From Lumbricus terrestris (taxonomy: Eukaryota > Annelida > Clitellata > Crassiclitellata > Lumbricidae), in the NCBI GenBank assembly GCA_949752735.1, contig OX457037.1:18690539-18754538 (forward strand): a stretch of 64,000 nucleotides of DNA, given 5' to 3'. Position 1 is the stretch's first letter, and the number at the start of each line of letters is the position of its first letter. The notes beneath the pieces are model-generated. The model was not told where the DNA came from, did not search any database, and saw only the letters and a program-made list of their open reading frames with translations. The translations under genes and the position numbers were made by a program. Below, piece after piece: positions 51,543 through 63,673 of the stretch.

Positions 51543-54500
51543 CTGTAAACAATGAATAATCAAGTAGTACATGTATGTAGTAGTAGCAAGTGCTAGTAAC
51601 TTAATGAAGTAAACGTTTTTAACAAGAATGCTTTGTAATGCTTAATTTTCTGTAAACAAAAGTGTGGTTATGCAGTTGGATACATAAAGAATATACTTTT
51701 TTACTTACACACTCATATTTTATGCACATGTAGATGCAATAAGCAATGCTAATCAATGCCCAGGTAGTGTGTCAATAAGGCTTTAGAAGTGCAACCGTAT
51801 TTGGACGATTGAGCAAGTTTCGTGACTTCATCCTTCTAATTGATTTCACATCTACAGGGTGGCTAAAAAAAAATGTACCACCGGGGAAAATGCGATATCT
51901 TCGCAGCCGATTGAGCTTTTTCTGCGAAAATTTCGCAATTTGAAGGGGAATGAATATCCAACAATCCCTGAAAGTTTCATTTGAAACTTTTCATGTTTGC
52001 AAAAGTTACAACTGTTCAAACTTAAAATTTCGTTTTTTCAATTATCCGGAGAATCATGCTCCAATACATGTGATTTCATTAATATTTTTTGGCAAATTGC
52101 AACACACAAATTGATGATGATGTCATACGACCTCACTATGAGCTGTAAAGAAGCTGTTTATGAAGCAATCTGCTGGTATTTGGTGATATTTTATAGATTA
52201 AGGTCTCAATTCGTGAACCCATTACTGAACGTCATGGGCAAAGTTTCTGCGAAAGATAAAATGGGAACTTGGACTTTGCATGAACAGAGACTGGCACATC
52301 GCGTGATCATAGCAAAATACCCAGTGAAAAGTGGAGCCTGCGCACATTGAAGGCTATCTGCAAACATGTTTATGTAACGAAGATCAGATGTCGGAAGAGA
52401 GGTAGGAAGTGGTCGCTTGGCCTGATGAAAAAAACACGATTTTCAAGAAATTCGCTTGGTAATCGAAAGGTCAAGTTTGCAAAGCACATCGGGGTTTAGG
52501 CATCTTGATATGCTGGCGTGTGTTACGGCTGCAAGAAAAGACCATTTAATCCCATTCAGTAGGTTAGATGTCAAACTCATCTTTGAACTCTCTTACCCAG
52601 ACTCATTGAAGACCAGGTATGCTCTAACATCTGGTTTTATTTTCCAGCAAGACAGTACGCCTGCTTGCTTGCACGGCAAGGTTGATTATGATGGCGCTAC
52701 CTTATTGCCATCAACTGAAGTAAATGCATTGGCAAAGATGACTAACAAACTCGCCAGACCTTAGCCCTCTTGCTTATCACGTCTGGTGAGCTATGCTGGA
52801 ACACTGCAAGACATTTAATCCCAAGTTGGAGAACATTGGCCAGCTGAAGCAAGTCTTGCTGCTAATATGGGGTCAGTTGCCGCAGGACCCGACCAACAAG
52901 GCCCTACTCAGCTTCACAAAAAGAATTTGAGCTTGTGTTAAGGCAGGGAGTGGACACTCTTATTATACCTTACAATAAACTGCAAAACGGAATTCTGAGG
53001 TCGTAGTGAAAAGTGATATCATTTGACTTGGAAATCTACAAGTGACGTCAATTTTCCGCGGATATTTGAAAAAACGAAATTTTAAGTTTGAACAGCTGTA
53101 ACTTTTGCAAACATGAAAAGTTTCAAATGAAACTTTCAGGGATTGTTGGAAATTCATTCCTCTACAAATTGGGAAATTTTCGCAGAAAAAGGTCAATCGG
53201 CTGCGAAGATATCGCATTTTCCCCGGTGGTACATTTTTTTTGAGCCACCCTGTACATGTATTAGTTCATTTGTTGAATCATTATCAATTCACGCATTTTC
53301 GGCTGGATAATGGCATTAATTTCAGTGATTATTATTTTTGCGGTCTATACGATGCCCCACGAGAACAATTTACGAAGCTTGATTTCTTTATAAATCCAGG
53401 TCAACTTTTGGTAGCTCCAACAAAGATTGCATGTTTCCATAAACATTTAAAACTGATATTTCCATTTTTTATTGAACCAAAAAACCCATTTTCAATTAAG
53501 GCAGTATATCGAAAATAATTGTAATAACAGAACAAATAACACAGCAAATTTATAAGACAGCATAGGGAACAAAGGGCCCACCTAAAGGGACGGGTCCCGC
53601 TGGCAGGGGCCCATTTAATAATTAAGCAGTTGAGTAGTAAAAGGTAGGTATAGATGGACTGAAGGTAATAGCCAGGCATCACTATTATTATTATTGTTTT
53701 CTATTCCATGTTTAATGTATGGGTACGAAGAAGTGCTTTAAATTGTGGTAGACTGTGAGCAGTTTGGATGTCACTGGTCAAATTATTCCACGCTATTGGT
53801 TCCTGGTACTATATAGAAAATTTACGAGTGTTAGTTCCAGCATATTGACACATAAAAGCACGGCTACTTCTAGTAGCATCAGCTGATGATCCTGGGGTTA
53901 AAAATGACAAGAAGGCAGTAGGTAGCATGTTATTAGCTTACATAAACATACATTCACATGTTTGGATATATCTAATTTAATCAAAATTAAAGATCTTAAG
54001 ATTATCAAAATTAAAAGTGGTTTGGTATATGAGTTGTAAGGTGACTTAGTAATAATGCGGATGGCCTTTTTTGAAGAGATTTTAATGTTAATAGGTGTGT
54101 AGGGTAAGTTGAGGACCAGATAAAATTACAATAGGATAAGTAAGGTTGAATTGGAGCATGATATAAGTTCTTTAGTATTAAGGTAGGAAGTAAGTATGAA
54201 ATTCTCCTTAATATTCCAAGATTCTTCATAATGTTTTGGATATTTCATAGGTAGGCCTATGAACATTCAATTTTAAGTGCTGGTCAACAAATATATAAGG
54301 CTAAACACAACAAGATATTAAATTTGTAATACATAAAAGATTAAAATCAAATGTTCTGCGTAGGCTACCTTTAAAATGACACTGTGGAACAGTTTAGAAT
54401 GCTGTTTAATTAGAATACCAATTCCGACACAATCTAATTATCCGATAATATTATCATTGGTTTACTCTCGTTTGCTTACCGGCCATGTCAATAACCATGT

Positions 54501-55929
54501 TCCTCTCGCAGCGGTTGACGATGTGTTTCCCATCACGTTCCCACTGTTGGTTGATCTTACCCGCCTGGTATGGGTTGATAACAAGTCGATTACCTGATTA
54601 AGGATTCAATAGGAACTGATTACTTCTGTGGAATGTTGCACTGTGTTGGATGTGATTTTTCTGCGCATGCGGTGTACGCTAGCCTATATAATGTGGTCAT
54701 CCTCGCCTGCTTGGTCGAGGTGCTTAGCATCTGAATGGCGCTTCTGTTTATATATTACTAGATGTGTAACCCGGCGTTGCCCGAGAAATTTAGGGTTTTA
54801 AACACTACTCCACTGTGGTACCCATCGTAGACCGCTAGATTTCGGGTTTTCGCCAACCCTCCACCCACCCCGCTTCCCCAAAAGGCCAAAGGTGACCCGC
54901 CGCTGCGGGGCGCTGCGCAAATTATTACTGGGCGGGTATGACGTCATGCGGTGTAGACTCTTGACTTACGCGCTAATGTGATCATTTACTGATGAAATCT
55001 GTCTTAAAACGCGAATAACTTTTGTTTTAAACTGAATTAAAACCTGAAAATAGTTGCGATGACCTTATAATTTGGGTAAGAATCGATTTCAATTTTTGTT
55101 TTAAACCGACGCTGTTTCATTTCCGAGCTTATTCTGCAGGGGAGAGTCAAAAGCGTACAAACAAATAAACAAACAAACAAACATAAGGAAAGTGTTTCTG
55201 CCTTAAAATATATAGATTGGGTTTCATAGATTAACCGACAAGATGTCAGTAAAGATAAAATGTTTTCCCATCCATTCTGCAACTATTAAATAGTAGGCTA
55301 TTCTGAAAATTGCTCAACGATTCTTCTGTTCTTAACACTTAGGCCTTTTTCACTGATCTGATTCGTTTTGGGAAGCCATCAAATTTCAGAAAACTTTACA
55401 CATGTTCGTAATGAATGTGCCGAACATAACCCCTTTGAGAATGCTTTGAGAAGGGGAAATGCACCTCACCATTGTCGAAATGTTGTTAATTACCACGTTT
55501 CAGTAGTAGCATTTTAGGCTGTAATTTTATCGAAATTGCTCATCATTTTAGTGCATCCCGTATCGTTGCTGTGAATGCGATGTCACTTCCTTCTGGACCC
55601 ACATCAGCTGCTTGCTATAGCCCAGCGGCGCCCCCAGGATTTTTTTTGTACGCACAGCCAAGGGCGGATACATAAATTTTTGATGGGAGGGGGAAAATTT
55701 AGGGTCTTGGAGGAAACAAGGAAAAATTTTCGTCAGGGTCGCCGAAAAAACTGATGACCTTTTTTTAGTCATCAGCCTCGAATTTTCCAAAAACATACCT
55801 TTTCCATCCGCCGAAAAAACTGATGACTTTTTTTAGTCATCAGCCATTATTTTTAATTTTTTAACTTTCGGCGTTGTACGCACTTGCGTAAGTGCGTACG
55901 CCTGCGGGCGGCCCTGCTATAGCCTACCG

Positions 55930-56006
<77 letters not shown>

Positions 56007-59000
56007 TAAAATAATAATAATAACAAAAATAATAATAATAATAACTAATAATAATAGCTAATAATAATTATTAATAATTTTGTTCTTATAACTTTGCTTT
56101 AATGATTAATTGATAAAAATTAAAAGCATTAAAAAAATAATAATAATACCACCACCACCACTACTACATGTACCTCCATTATAATATTACTACCATACGA
56201 CTACGACTGCTGCTGTAACAACAACTGTTACTACTGACACAGTGCTAACATTAGCAACAGTAAGTTTAAGTAAGTATATAATCTTACAACCGAGTTGAAT
56301 GTCCTACCTTCAATATCCATGCAATATCCATTGAGCTTGGTACGGATGGTTCCTGTGGCCGGGTCTTCGCGCCATTTCTGGGCATCTGTGCCGTTTTTTT
56401 CCCATACACTGACCCACGAACCGGGCAACCTATTAGCGTGTTCCACATCCAGTACAAGACCATTCTGCTGGCTCTTTATGAAATAATACTGAAAGATGAA
56501 AAAGAATAACGAATAACCAATTATTTAACCCAGCAAATCAGTGTTTTACTAAGAAACTGCCCAACGTGTTTTCTGTCTGGGATTATAATGACCAACTGAA
56601 TTATAGCCGCTTTAGTGTATTTAGGCCTACTAATTTTGTTTTTTAAATATGATTACCCACTCGTTTTTGCATTAGAGCTTCATTCGGCAATTCACTGTGG
56701 CAAAGCTTGAGAATGCTATCCGTGAGTGATGAGAAAATATCCTTCTCTGTATACATACCTAATATTTAAGACCCTATTAAAAGTTACACATATTAAGTCA
56801 AAATTAGCCTATATTATAAGTAGGGAAGTAGTCTATGTTATGTTTTGGAGTGCATCTTGTGAATTTTCTGTTAGAATTGCAGTGTAGGCGCCCAATTACG
56901 AACACGAAATAAGCTTCCAGTATCGTAGCTAACCAGGTAAAAGTTCTAGCAATTTAAAATAATTATGACCCCACAAATAGTATAATTATACAACATAGAT
57001 GATTTAAAGTCCTCTCCTCGTATGGTTTCATCGACATTCAGCAATCAGCAACCACCAAAAAGCTATTTCGAGCTAATTGTTAAGCCGGTGTTGCAAAATA
57101 GAGTATAGGCCTATTCCTATATAACAATCGTATCCCCAGGGAGGAGAAGTTGAAAAATTCACTTCCGCGTGTGTTAATTTTTGCAAATCAACTTCCATTT
57201 GCTTTGTTTTGAACATTGCCACTAACAGTTGTGTTTATTCTTACCAACTAATTTAGTTTGCTTTTCTTTTAGAACACTTAGAACATTGAGAACAACTAAG
57301 AATTTTTTGAGTCATTAAATAAAGTCGAGTTGCCTTTTTTGAGCATAGCTTAGGAAACTAAGCACAACTTAAATCACTTAAAATTTTGATCACAGCATGA
57401 AATAGTCTACTATACGCATTGTTGAATAATTAGGATGGACTGGTTTTTCTCTTCTGAATGCTCTATGTGCCCGGTATAATGGTAGGCTATATTCCACCCG
57501 CCGGATAGCTTTAAGAGGGATAGAATATCTCGTGACACCGGCAACTTATCCACAAGGCACATGGGCGGAGTTTGGTCTCCGTTCTTGGAGGGGCTAAAGC
57601 CTTCTTGAGGGGGGCTAAGCCCGGGAAAAGATACCATTTACATTTTACACGGCAAAAATATGAACCTGGGTCTTCTTTGTGCGGGCTTGGCCCCCTAGCC
57701 CCTGATAAACTCTGCCCATGACAAAGCATCAACTGTTGACGCGACAATTCAATTCAATTCAACTCGATTCATAAGCTTTATTGAGCACCATAAAATTATA
57801 ATACAAGCACGTTGCAGTAGTTTATGGGTGTCAACACTGTCAACTGTCAAAGGTAAACCGAAAAGGAACAACATTGTGTTCCGCAAGCAGGGTCTCCCTT
57901 TCCCATTTCTTTTTTTTCAATGCTGCAACACAAACCATCAACGTACGAGTCTATACAAAGAAACCTGCAGAAGTGCAGAAACGTATACCTACAGAAGTTC
58001 ATGCAGATAAGACGAAATTTGCATGTCAACCAGTCACCTTGTATCATGCTACAACGTGATACTAGGGTGAATCAATCAAACACCGTTTAACTGTGTTTTA
58101 AAATTATGTATAGGCCTATAGGCCTAGGCTAAACGCCAAGACCAATCTGCAAGTTCAATCCGTTATCATATCAATGTCAGTGTATCAGGACAGAGCTGAG
58201 ACCAATAATTGCTATGGTCTTATGGAGGATGAAAAGGAACAGGGCCGTAAATCCCGGGGAGGGAAGGGAGGGAATTCCCTCTCCACTTTAAAAGCTGGGG
58301 AGGGAACGTGAAGGAATTCCCTCCCCACTTTTTCTCAGCTGCAGCACAAATGTTAGGGTACCGTAGGCAAGCTGTTGCTTGAAAGCTTGCTCTGTAGGAT
58401 CAAAAGCCGAGATAGGATCTTCTCTTCAACGATACAAAGCGGGAGGAATTTATTATGTGACACGTCACACGCCCAATATAATCACCCTGCAAGACTGCAG
58501 GAGTTAGCGGCCATTCAGTGAGAACACGGCTAATGACAATAATATATATATATATATTATCGCCCTATATATATATAATTATATATAGGGCGATTAGGCC
58601 TATATATACATCATACATATAAACTCAAAATAGGCAAACTCCTAAATACCTTTGTGACTTGAATCACTTGATGCACAAACCCGTGGACAAACACCTCTAC
58701 ACAATCTCTTTTCGCCTTCTTCTGTCTGCTGATATCCTTGATCTCCTAGTTCTTTGGGCAAGGACTGCCATGACCCACCCTTCAATCGCCAGTGTAGACA
58801 CTTCTTTGTGGAACGACTTCTCTTTCCTCTATCCGTAGTAAGATCTTATCGTAGGTGACACCTTCCGCTGCTTGATTAAGTCTTTCTTATTTCCTCAGGG
58901 TTGTCACGCTGATCAAAGCGTCTCTGAATAGCTAGTATAGTAGGCTATGCTGTAAGAAGCACTTTATAAATTCTCATATGCAATGCAACACAATACATAC

Positions 59001-62000
59001 ATAATTTACATATGCATTCATGATTCATGCATATATAACATGCACAGGCATATTGTATACAAGCTTACATAAGTACATAGTCTAATCATATTTGGAGCAT
59101 AGGTGCAACCACGTCCTAAAAGTTGGGGGGGGACCAAATGGGGTTTCTTAGTAGCGAGCATGAAACGCGCAAAGCCGGGATTGCCGAAGGCAAGAAACCC
59201 CTAACGATTAGGAGGTATGGAGGAGGGTCGTAAGCTCCCCCATGGGGGTCTGGGGCGGAGGCTTGGGAGTGAGTGTGGGCTCTCAGATCTGAAAGGAGAA
59301 ATACTGATATCAGTTCATCTCGAGACCACATTAGCCAATACGGCATATTCGACTGTAGGCCTATACACAGGATTACAAAGGATTGCAAATAATTTTAAAG
59401 AAATAAAATTCATGAATAAAGTGCTGTGCGTTAAGTAATTTAAAAAGTCTAATCTTTTTCGTTTTCCAAACGAATCACTTCAAGCAGGATTGTGTCCAGG
59501 TAAGTGCGATGAAAATTTTGCAAATGCACACTGCCTTCACTGTAAGAACAGCTTAATTTTCACATGGCCTACATAGGCCTATAAGCAAATTATTATTAGT
59601 CATTGCCTAAATCTGTGCATCAGAAAAGTGACAAACAGCATCATAAAAGTTATCATTGTGATCACATTCCTGTCATGTTATTTCTCCCACGTAAAGAATC
59701 TGTTTTGATCGCAGTTTGCATTTGTAATCGCAATCACAATCTTGATATTTCTTCAGTGCCCCAGATATTAAGTCTTGGTGTTTAGGCCTAAGTCAAAAGA
59801 AATTCCGCCATTAACAAAATCGACAAGCAATTAAGGGAAGGCAAAAATGACAGAATGATATGAAAAAGTATCGTAGACTATATCTTATACATGTAGGAAG
59901 TAATGTACAATTAAAGTTGGTTTTATCCACCTTAAGCTATATATCTAAGCCTATATAATTGACTGAGGTTTCAACTTTTAGACATGTCTTAAACCATTGT
60001 CAACACATTTTAGAAGAATATAACCGACTTGTTGTCTGAGTTGATGATGAAACATTTGCAGCTTGCAACACCTAAATTTACAGCAGACCCTGCAAATTCA
60101 TGAGTTGCAACAGGTAGATACATATAGGCCTTCTAAGTTAACTACTAATCTATTCCGTTGCAGAAAATAAAAATGAAGAAAAACTAAGTGACTAAATAAG
60201 CCCAATGCTTTCAACTGTTTTGGTTTGGTAAGAGACCCTAGTTGTGTTGTAGGCATAGTTCGAATATAAAAGGCTATATGCAGTAGTGCGAACCAACCAT
60301 TGTAACACTAATTAATTTAATCTATAAGGTGTCACTGAACTCAATGGTGTACCGCGTGAGTGAGGTAAAGGCCCGGGGGAAATTTTCCCTCCCCACATCT
60401 AGAAACAGATTTACGGCCCTGAAAAGGAAAGTCAGGTTGGGAACAAAATGAAATAAGCGACCCTGATGAGCGAAACGAGATAGGAAGAGTGTTTCGAAAT
60501 TTACTTTCTGTAATTCATAAAGGCAACACAATCGTTGAGTGTGGCTAATTACGGAATTGACGCAAAGCGGATTGCTGGCGCCATAACCAGCTGTACTCCC
60601 CGCTCCGAGGTCAGGGAGTGAAGCCGGATGACTGAGGGAGTCAACGCCTAGAAGGCCCTAGATGATCAGCCTGCTGCGAACTGATTTACCTGCGTTTGGA
60701 GTGAAGACCCATCCGGGGAATACTTATTACTTAGCCTACGAAAATGATGAGCGAGTAGCGACAATTCAATTCAGATCAAGAATAATTGTTGACATAGGCC
60801 TTCATGCAACGTCTCAGGAGGGCATACGTCAAGAATGAATGGATGAATGAATGAATGGATGAAGTGCACCAAGAACAATAGCCTATTATTATTCTATCCT
60901 GGACAATATCGATACATAAATCAGATGTTTACCTGAGATGACCCGCCGGAGCATTGAGTGAGTTCAACCTTTTTGGCTGTAACGAGTTCCGGTTCCTAAA
61001 AGTATGCGTAGCAATTTCAGACAGTCATTGGCTGAACTGGAAGCTATTACAATGAAATAAGCCAAACGATCGCGTCATCATATTTTGACATTAAATTTTT
61101 TCTTTTAGCTCAAGCCGAAGAGCTATGCAGCCTACTACGTGAGGTATACAGTTTTTCATCTTCTGTACTGCATAACTCTATTCTGTTGCTGGTCGATTAA
61201 TGAATACCACGAAATTAGGCTACATACTTAGGCTACTTAGGTTTCATCATGATCAGGGCCTGCCCAAGGCATAGACAAAGCAGGCAGTTGCCTAAGGCGC
61301 CAACAGGGATGCCACTCGTAGCTTTTTCCACCTAGATCTAAGTTTTCCGGTCTTGTCTAAGTTTCTAGTTTTTTGTCAGGATCTAGCCGTTTTCTCACGA
61401 CGGTTTTTCGACTTTTTACACATAAAAATATCCATTTTTAGGTTAAAAATGCACAAAAGGCGTGAAAAAGCTCAAAATTGTTGTGGATGCGCACCCCAAA
61501 AATTGTAGATTTTGGAAGGAAGACTAAAAATGGATCATCAGAAATTTTTCGGGAAAACAAGGGCGATTTCTGGTCAGATGACTTTAAAAAGGTCATCAGA
61601 AATTTAAATTTCAAACGCGAAAAATCGAAAAATCCATGTATTTTTTCAGAAACTCTCAATCTGGCCTTTTCTATCCTTTTTTTCGCCCGGATCTGACCTT
61701 GTTCTGAAATTTTGAGTGGCATCTCTGGGAGCCAAGTTCTAGGGGACGCCATTTCCACAAAAGGGGACGCCATTTCCACAAACACGTATTTTAATAGTTT
61801 TTTAAAACTTGTAGCCATTTCCATCATTGATGTAAAAAATGATGGAAACGGAATAAAAAACGGTAAAAAAACGTGGGTTTTTTCGAAAAAATAAAAAACG
61901 ACAAAAAACGTTAAAAAACGGAAACGGAAAATAATTTGACTTTGCTACCTCTAAAACCGCATTTTAACCTTGAAAACATTGATTAGGAACCTACTACACG

Positions 62001-63323
62001 CAGGCTATCTCTTAAATGATGATGTTAAACGATGAAATAATGACTTTAGTTAGCTGAATCCTTGAGAGTTGGCGGAAAACATAAGGAATATCAGAATAAA
62101 ATAAAATTAAGGAAAATAATAACAGAAAGTAAATGAATAAATAAAGTTAAAGAAAAACTAAAAAACGATAAAAAACGATGGGGAAAATAAAAAACGAAAA
62201 AAACGACGTTTTTGGGAAAGAATACAAAACGGGAAAAAACGTTTTTTACAACTATGATTTCCATAAAGTTGAATATTATCCAGCTTTCAGTGTACTAATA
62301 AAATATATAATAAATTACTCAGTTGAGCGCATACAAGGCTCTGTCTAGTTCATCTTTAGATTCTGACTCTGGGTTGAGCAATTGAGTGGAAATTATTATG
62401 AGGGCGCAAAATGTAGGCCTGTAGGCTACTTTGCCTGGGTCGCCTAAATGCATGCTTTGCCAGAGGCACAATTTGGGCTAAGGCAATTTACTTTGTGTTA
62501 CAGTTGTCACCGAAATAAAATTTCCAGTTGTGATTACTGCAGCTGACTTCCCTTTAATGGAAGCCAGTTGCTGTAATCACGGCAACTGGAGACCAACGAG
62601 TTTGCAGTTTTACCCTTGCATGCATATTGTAGGCCTATAATGCCATGACACTTGATTCTGCATCATAAGCTTATGTCACGAATGGGTAGATATTAGTTAC
62701 AAATGCCATTTGCTTTGCGAAATATATTCGCAAATAATATGACGAGCAACACCTCAAGCGTCCCTCTTTATTAACTGGTCGTCACAAAACCATTGTTTTC
62801 TCGTCTGGTCTAGCGCACTGGAAGCGCCGCTGATTAGTTTGTGCTGTGAGAGGCGCAATATTAATGCATAGATTGCATACAATGCAATACGATACAACTC
62901 CAGTCAACTCTACAAGTAGGCCTAAGTGTTATGCCGCATAACTCAGTCGGAGAAATTCTATTTTTGCTGTGACTATACTCGCAGTGATGGCTCTAGTCTA
63001 TAACAACTTAACAAGTAAAATGACTTTTTCGAAACCTAGAATTTAGCAGAAATAGATAGTTGAGGACGCTTTTCCTTTTTCCTCGAACAAAAAGTTGCGG
63101 GGTGTCAACTTAATTTTCTTGCGTAAGCGATATAATAGAATGGTTCAAATTAAATTTGTATATATATATTTATATAAATTTTAGTGAAATAGTCTTAAGT
63201 CTAAAATAATAATGTGTGTAGGCACGGTAGGTGTATTATTGGAAGGAAGACTACAGGCCTATGCGCGCGCGAATCTGTGCGACAGCAGCCTAGAGAACGC
63301 TGACGCAAGTATACCTGACTCAT
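51460..63323 (-). CDS. Lectin gene 3: ricin-B-type (QxW)3 beta-trefoil lectin, four exons
   Basis: Join on the minus strand: exon 1 63323-63315, exon 2 56488-56308, exon 3 54593-54480, exon 4 51542-51460. The product is about 128 residues without stops. It begins MSQ then YYFIKSQQNGLVLDVEH. QxW motifs are DAQKW, INQQW and NQCW. A charged loop in exon 2 differs from the other copies (ANRLPGSWVSVWEKNG), which in this fold lies near a potential sugar site (inference). Splice sites are canonical. Introns hold a decayed mariner, a LINE fragment, two small hAT MITEs and one 2.2-kb hAT-like element. Order and spacing of flanking blocks repeat those of genes 1 and 2. Confidence 0.8.
51543..51854 (-). 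repeat. Duplicated intron 3 block (gene 3 copy)
   Basis: Contains the unfilled TTAGAA site (51774-51779) of the element at 4926-5345. Matches 28216-28544. Confidence 0.7.
51855..53252 (+). mobile_element. Decayed mariner-like transposon, 1.4 kb
   Basis: TIRs of about 190 bp start CAGGGTGGCT and end AGCCACCCTG, flanked by TA (51853-51854, 53253-53254). The TIR frame ends contain gtaccaccggggaaaatgcg. Inside is a broken transposase. Gene 1 and gene 2 introns lack the insertion. Confidence 0.93.
52230..52950 (+). pseudogene. Mariner/Tc1-type transposase remnant
   Basis: Pieces in shifting frames: a helix-turn-helix-like stretch MGTWTLHEQRLAHRVIIAKY, SLRTLKAICKHV, RKRGRKWS, then WPDEKN, IFQQDSTPA (second catalytic Asp at 52651) and NSPDLSPLAYHVW (third at 52757). 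The two Asp codons are 106 nt apart, which fits 34 intervening residues as in DD34D mariners. Stops after HVW and RI and at least two frameshifts make it non-functional. Confidence 0.82.
53461..54290 (-). mobile_element. LINE ORF2 C-terminal fragment (CR1/Jockey-like)
   Basis: Minus-strand frame reads MKNLGILRRISYLLPTLIL, LYHAPIQPYLSYCNFIWSST, LLTLKSLQKRPSALLLS. This is the region after the RT thumb. It interrupts the intron 3 block continuous at 39720-39780. Confidence 0.78.
54480..54593 (-). CDS. Lectin gene 3, exon 3 (second QxW repeat)
   Basis: 114 bp, acceptor ttaatcag, donor G|gtaagcaaa. Encodes NRLVINPYQAGKINQQW, then RDGKHIVNR and NMVIDMA. Intact. Confidence 0.87.
54760..55230 (-). 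repeat. Interspersed repeat with CGGCGTTGCCCG end, single unit
   Basis: Opposite-orientation, single-unit relative of 20040-21060; carries TGACGTCA at 54939-54946 and an AAAC/AAAT-rich tail region near 55155. Confidence 0.8.
55623..55916. mobile_element. 294-bp hAT MITE with internal hairpins
   Basis: Termini CAGCGGCGCC and GGGCGGCCCTG; perfect 8-bp duplication CTATAGCC (55615-55622, 55917-55924). Two stem-loops CTGATGAC...GTCATCAG at 55751-55775 and 55820-55843, plus the palindrome GTACGCACTT-GCGT-AAGTGCGTAC at 55876-55899. Confidence 0.92.
55931..56060. repeat. (AAT)n microsatellite
   Basis: AAT triplets, pure to about 56000 and then interrupted. Confidence 0.95.
56308..56488 (-). CDS. 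Lectin gene 3, exon 2 (first QxW repeat)
   Basis: 181 bp, acceptor ctttcag, donor G|gtaggac. Encodes YYFIKSQQNGLVLDVEH, WEKNGTDAQKWREDP, TGTIRTKLNGYCMDIE. Frame and both splice sites are the same as in genes 1 and 2. Confidence 0.88.
56489..57330 (-). repeat. Duplicated intron 1 block (gene 3 copy)
   Basis: Colinear with 12428-13270. Holds the unfilled CTGTG site of the 41732-44024 element near 56695. Confidence 0.7.
57560..57720. mobile_element. 161-bp hAT MITE
   Basis: Termini CATGGGCGGAGTTTGG and AAACTCTGCCCATG; flanks acaaggca and acaaagca (one mismatch). TIR family of 26470-27555. Confidence 0.85.
58559..58594. repeat. 36-bp near-perfect palindrome
   Basis: ATCGCCCTATATATA and its inverse TATATAGGGCGAT around an AT core, next to a TA run. 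Confidence 0.8.
58640..58985 (+). mobile_element. L2-like LINE 3' fragment
   Basis: Degraded SLWNDFSFL and SFLFPQG segments of the ORF2 tail, then aagcactttataaattctca. Nested in the hAT element. Confidence 0.5.
60430..61250. other. Gene 3 intron 1, no recognised feature
   Basis: Only a short (ATGA)n-like run near 60838. Confidence 0.5.
61254..62500. other. Probable transposon remnant, AAAAACG-rich
   Basis: Begins CAGGGCCTGCCCAAGG, typical of a hAT terminus, but no right end or target duplication was found. 61800-62270 is dense in AAAAACG and ggaaacg motifs; 61560-61600 holds a gatgac...gtcatc stem-loop like that of the MITEs. Confidence 0.4.
62523..62590. ncRNA. Pre-miRNA-like hairpin (candidate)
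   Basis: TCCAGTTG...GATTAC.GCAGCTG.CTTCC pairs with GGAAG.CAGTTGC.GTAATC...CAACTGGA around a short loop. It has about 25 pairs including one G-U (more if the loop is tighter) and small bulges. Size and shape fit an animal pre-miRNA on either strand; a degenerate MITE is the alternative. Confidence 0.35.
62591..63314 (-). other. Gene 3 intron 1, promoter-proximal end
   Basis: 63120-63310 is loosely colinear with the sequence beside exon 1 of gene 1 (gaatggttcaaatt, ttagtgaaat, gcgcgaatctgtg). No exon. Confidence 0.5.
63315..63323 (-). CDS. Lectin gene 3, exon 1 (ATG plus two codons)
   Basis: ATGAGTCAG before donor gtatac, phase 0. Same position relative to the TATA-like box (about 170 bp) as in gene 2, and preceded by the same cttcaag context before ATG. 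Such a short exon is easily missed by gene finders. Confidence 0.5.
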
Positions 63324-63489
63324 CTTGAAGCGTGACAGAAGATCTTCAGAAACTATTAACAAAAAAACTAATTGCCAGGAGGTTGGTCGAACGGATGCAG
63401 TCGTCGGTAAATGGCAGAATAGAGCAACACGATGTCTAGTTGTTCATTCGACGAACAACATCACAATGAGCGCAGCGCACTTCTACCGA

Positions 63490-63499
63490 CTCTTTTATG
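63490..63499 (-). promoter_or_regulatory. TATA-like box of lectin gene 3
   Basis: Minus-strand CATAAAAGAG, identical to gene 2 and at the same distance from the start exon. Confidence 0.5.
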
Positions 63500-63673
63500 C
63501 TGAGCATTGACGTATGGCGTCCAGAGGCGGCTTTCTGATTTGATTTAGTGTAATTTCAAATCTGAGCTGTTTCCGTCATATTCTGTGGGAAACTCAACAA
63601 TCAATTTCGTAGGCTTAGCCTGATTATTATCAGCGAATTGTTTAAAATGTCACGCAGTTAAATTAAAGTGGTG

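Larger units (their letters stand above)
58240..60421. mobile_element. 2.2-kb non-autonomous hAT element
   Basis: Termini CAGGGCCGTAAATC and GATTTACGGCCCTG; perfect 8-bp duplication AAAAGGAA (58232-58239, 60422-60429). GGGAGGGAA-type subterminal repeats lie at both ends. No hAT transposase domain. Contains a nested LINE 3' fragment and an AT palindrome. Lies in gene 3 intron 1. Confidence 0.9.
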
